Source of the DNA: Polaromonas sp.
GTDB lineage: Bacteria; Pseudomonadota; Gammaproteobacteria; Burkholderiales; Burkholderiaceae_C
Length of the DNA stretch: 39,577 bases
Direction: 5' to 3'
Assembly: GCF_030689685.1 (NCBI RefSeq)
Contig: NZ_JAUYEY010000044.1
Coordinates: forward strand, 1 to 39,577
Below, piece after piece: positions 39,279 to 39,577 of this stretch; position 1 is the first letter of the stretch; every line of letters starts with the position of its first letter. Both the position numbers and the translations under genes were made by a program. The notes under the pieces were generated by a model. The model was not told the origin of the DNA, ran no database searches, and saw only the letters and a program-made list of their open reading frames with translations.

Positions 39279-39287
39279 AAATATCAG
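39279..39287. promoter_or_regulatory. Candidate sulfur-regulator site upstream of the cytochrome c gene
   Basis: On the minus strand CTGATATTT, about 36 bases upstream of TTG 39243. Identical to nine bases upstream of soxR. It could mark shared control of the cytochrome gene and the sox operon. Confidence 0.3.
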
Positions 39288-39365
39288 ATCCTGCGAATAT
39301 AACGAGGTTTGAGCGCGATCAGTTGACGAGATTGCACCAACAACACTAGGGACTTCCCCAATGCC

Positions 39366-39577
39366 TTATGTGTATCGAGCACTCATCGACTCCATGCTGA
39401 TGGGTTTGATCCGGCTGCCCATGCCTGCACATCCAAAGGCTTCAAAGCGCGCTTTGACAATGCCGCGCGCCGCATTTTTAGCCGCCACCAGGGCCTTGCG
39501 CGGATCGAACTCACTGCGCTGCTCGGCGAACACCTGACGCATCGCGCCGGTCATGGCCAGACGAATGTCGGTGTCGA
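39366..39577 (-). CDS. Class II fructose-bisphosphate aldolase, C-terminal part (runs off window)
   Basis: The stop is at 39366 and the frame is open to the window end, giving about 69 C-terminal residues: [69 protein letters not shown]. This matches the C-terminus of the Calvin-cycle-type class II aldolase that cleaves fructose 1,6-bisphosphate in glycolysis, gluconeogenesis or carbon fixation. The active-site histidines lie outside the window. The 122 bases between it and the cytochrome gene contain that gene's promoter region. Confidence 0.9.
   Translation of the reverse strand, partial: DTDIRLAMTGAMRQVFAEQRSEFDPRKALVAAKNAARGIVKARFEAFGCAGMGSRIKPISMESMSARYT

Noticed and set aside
1..39577. 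CRISPR arrays, tRNA and rRNA genes
   Set aside because: No regularly spaced direct repeats and no cloverleaf or rRNA-like sequence were seen on reading either strand.

Overview
The window reads as a chromosomal stretch of a Burkholderiales bacterium, most likely Comamonadaceae of the Rhodoferax/Polaromonas type. This is a judgement from protein similarity recalled from memory, the gene order (dolP-diaA-yraN|rsmI, pilT-pilU, soxCDYZAXB) and the dense short interspersed repeats; no search was run. Codons are GC-rich. The sox region looks visibly less GC-rich than the rest, by eye only.

Layout. 1-881: a broken biotinyl/carboxyltransferase gene abutting a repeat element. 968-2453: a bactofilin and two small unknown genes. 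2461-9138 (minus strand): a seven-gene, partly overlapping polysaccharide-type operon: small protein, UDP-GlcNAc 2-epimerase, processive GT2, bactofilin-like membrane protein, glycosidase-like secreted protein, YaiO-type outer-membrane barrel, polytopic membrane protein. 9139-9794: a gene-free region with a strong hairpin, a 157-bp palindromic repeat and operator-like boxes. 9795-11359: two tandem Crp/Fnr-type regulators. 11617-14610: a small unknown gene and a PAS-GGDEF-EAL protein. 14727-17059: three adjacent toxin-antitoxin loci (HepT/MntA, a HigB/HigA-like pair with a frameshifted toxin, CcdB/CcdA). 17129-22194: a bifunctional PutA filled with in-frame repeat insertions, a truncated Lrp-type regulator and an amino-acid-type ABC binding protein. 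22380-30518: housekeeping genes (yggS, pilT, pilU, a beta-hydroxyacid dehydrogenase, dolP, diaA, yraN, rsmI, a lipoprotein, a DUF938 methyltransferase). 30632-31403: an IS630-type transposase remnant fused to a decayed ccsB fragment. 31420-39243 (minus strand): a complete thiosulfate-oxidising Sox system (soxC, D, Y, Z, A, X, B) with an ArsR-type regulator and an extra cytochrome c. 39366-39577: the C-terminus of a class II fructose-bisphosphate aldolase.

How the genes work together. SoxXA, SoxYZ, SoxB and SoxCD form the periplasmic multienzyme cycle that oxidises thiosulfate to sulfate; the small cytochrome c is a plausible electron acceptor. The 2.4-9.1 kb operon has the parts for making an amino-sugar polymer, moving it across the inner membrane and passing it through an outer-membrane barrel, but it matches no named system that I know.

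The most unusual feature is the repeat content. At least four families of short repeats are present, several inserted in frame inside conserved genes: six insertions in putA, one in yggS and one in the dehydrogenase. In addition there is a MITE-like element with inverted ends, present at both the start of the window and inside the sox cluster, and a separate large palindromic element.
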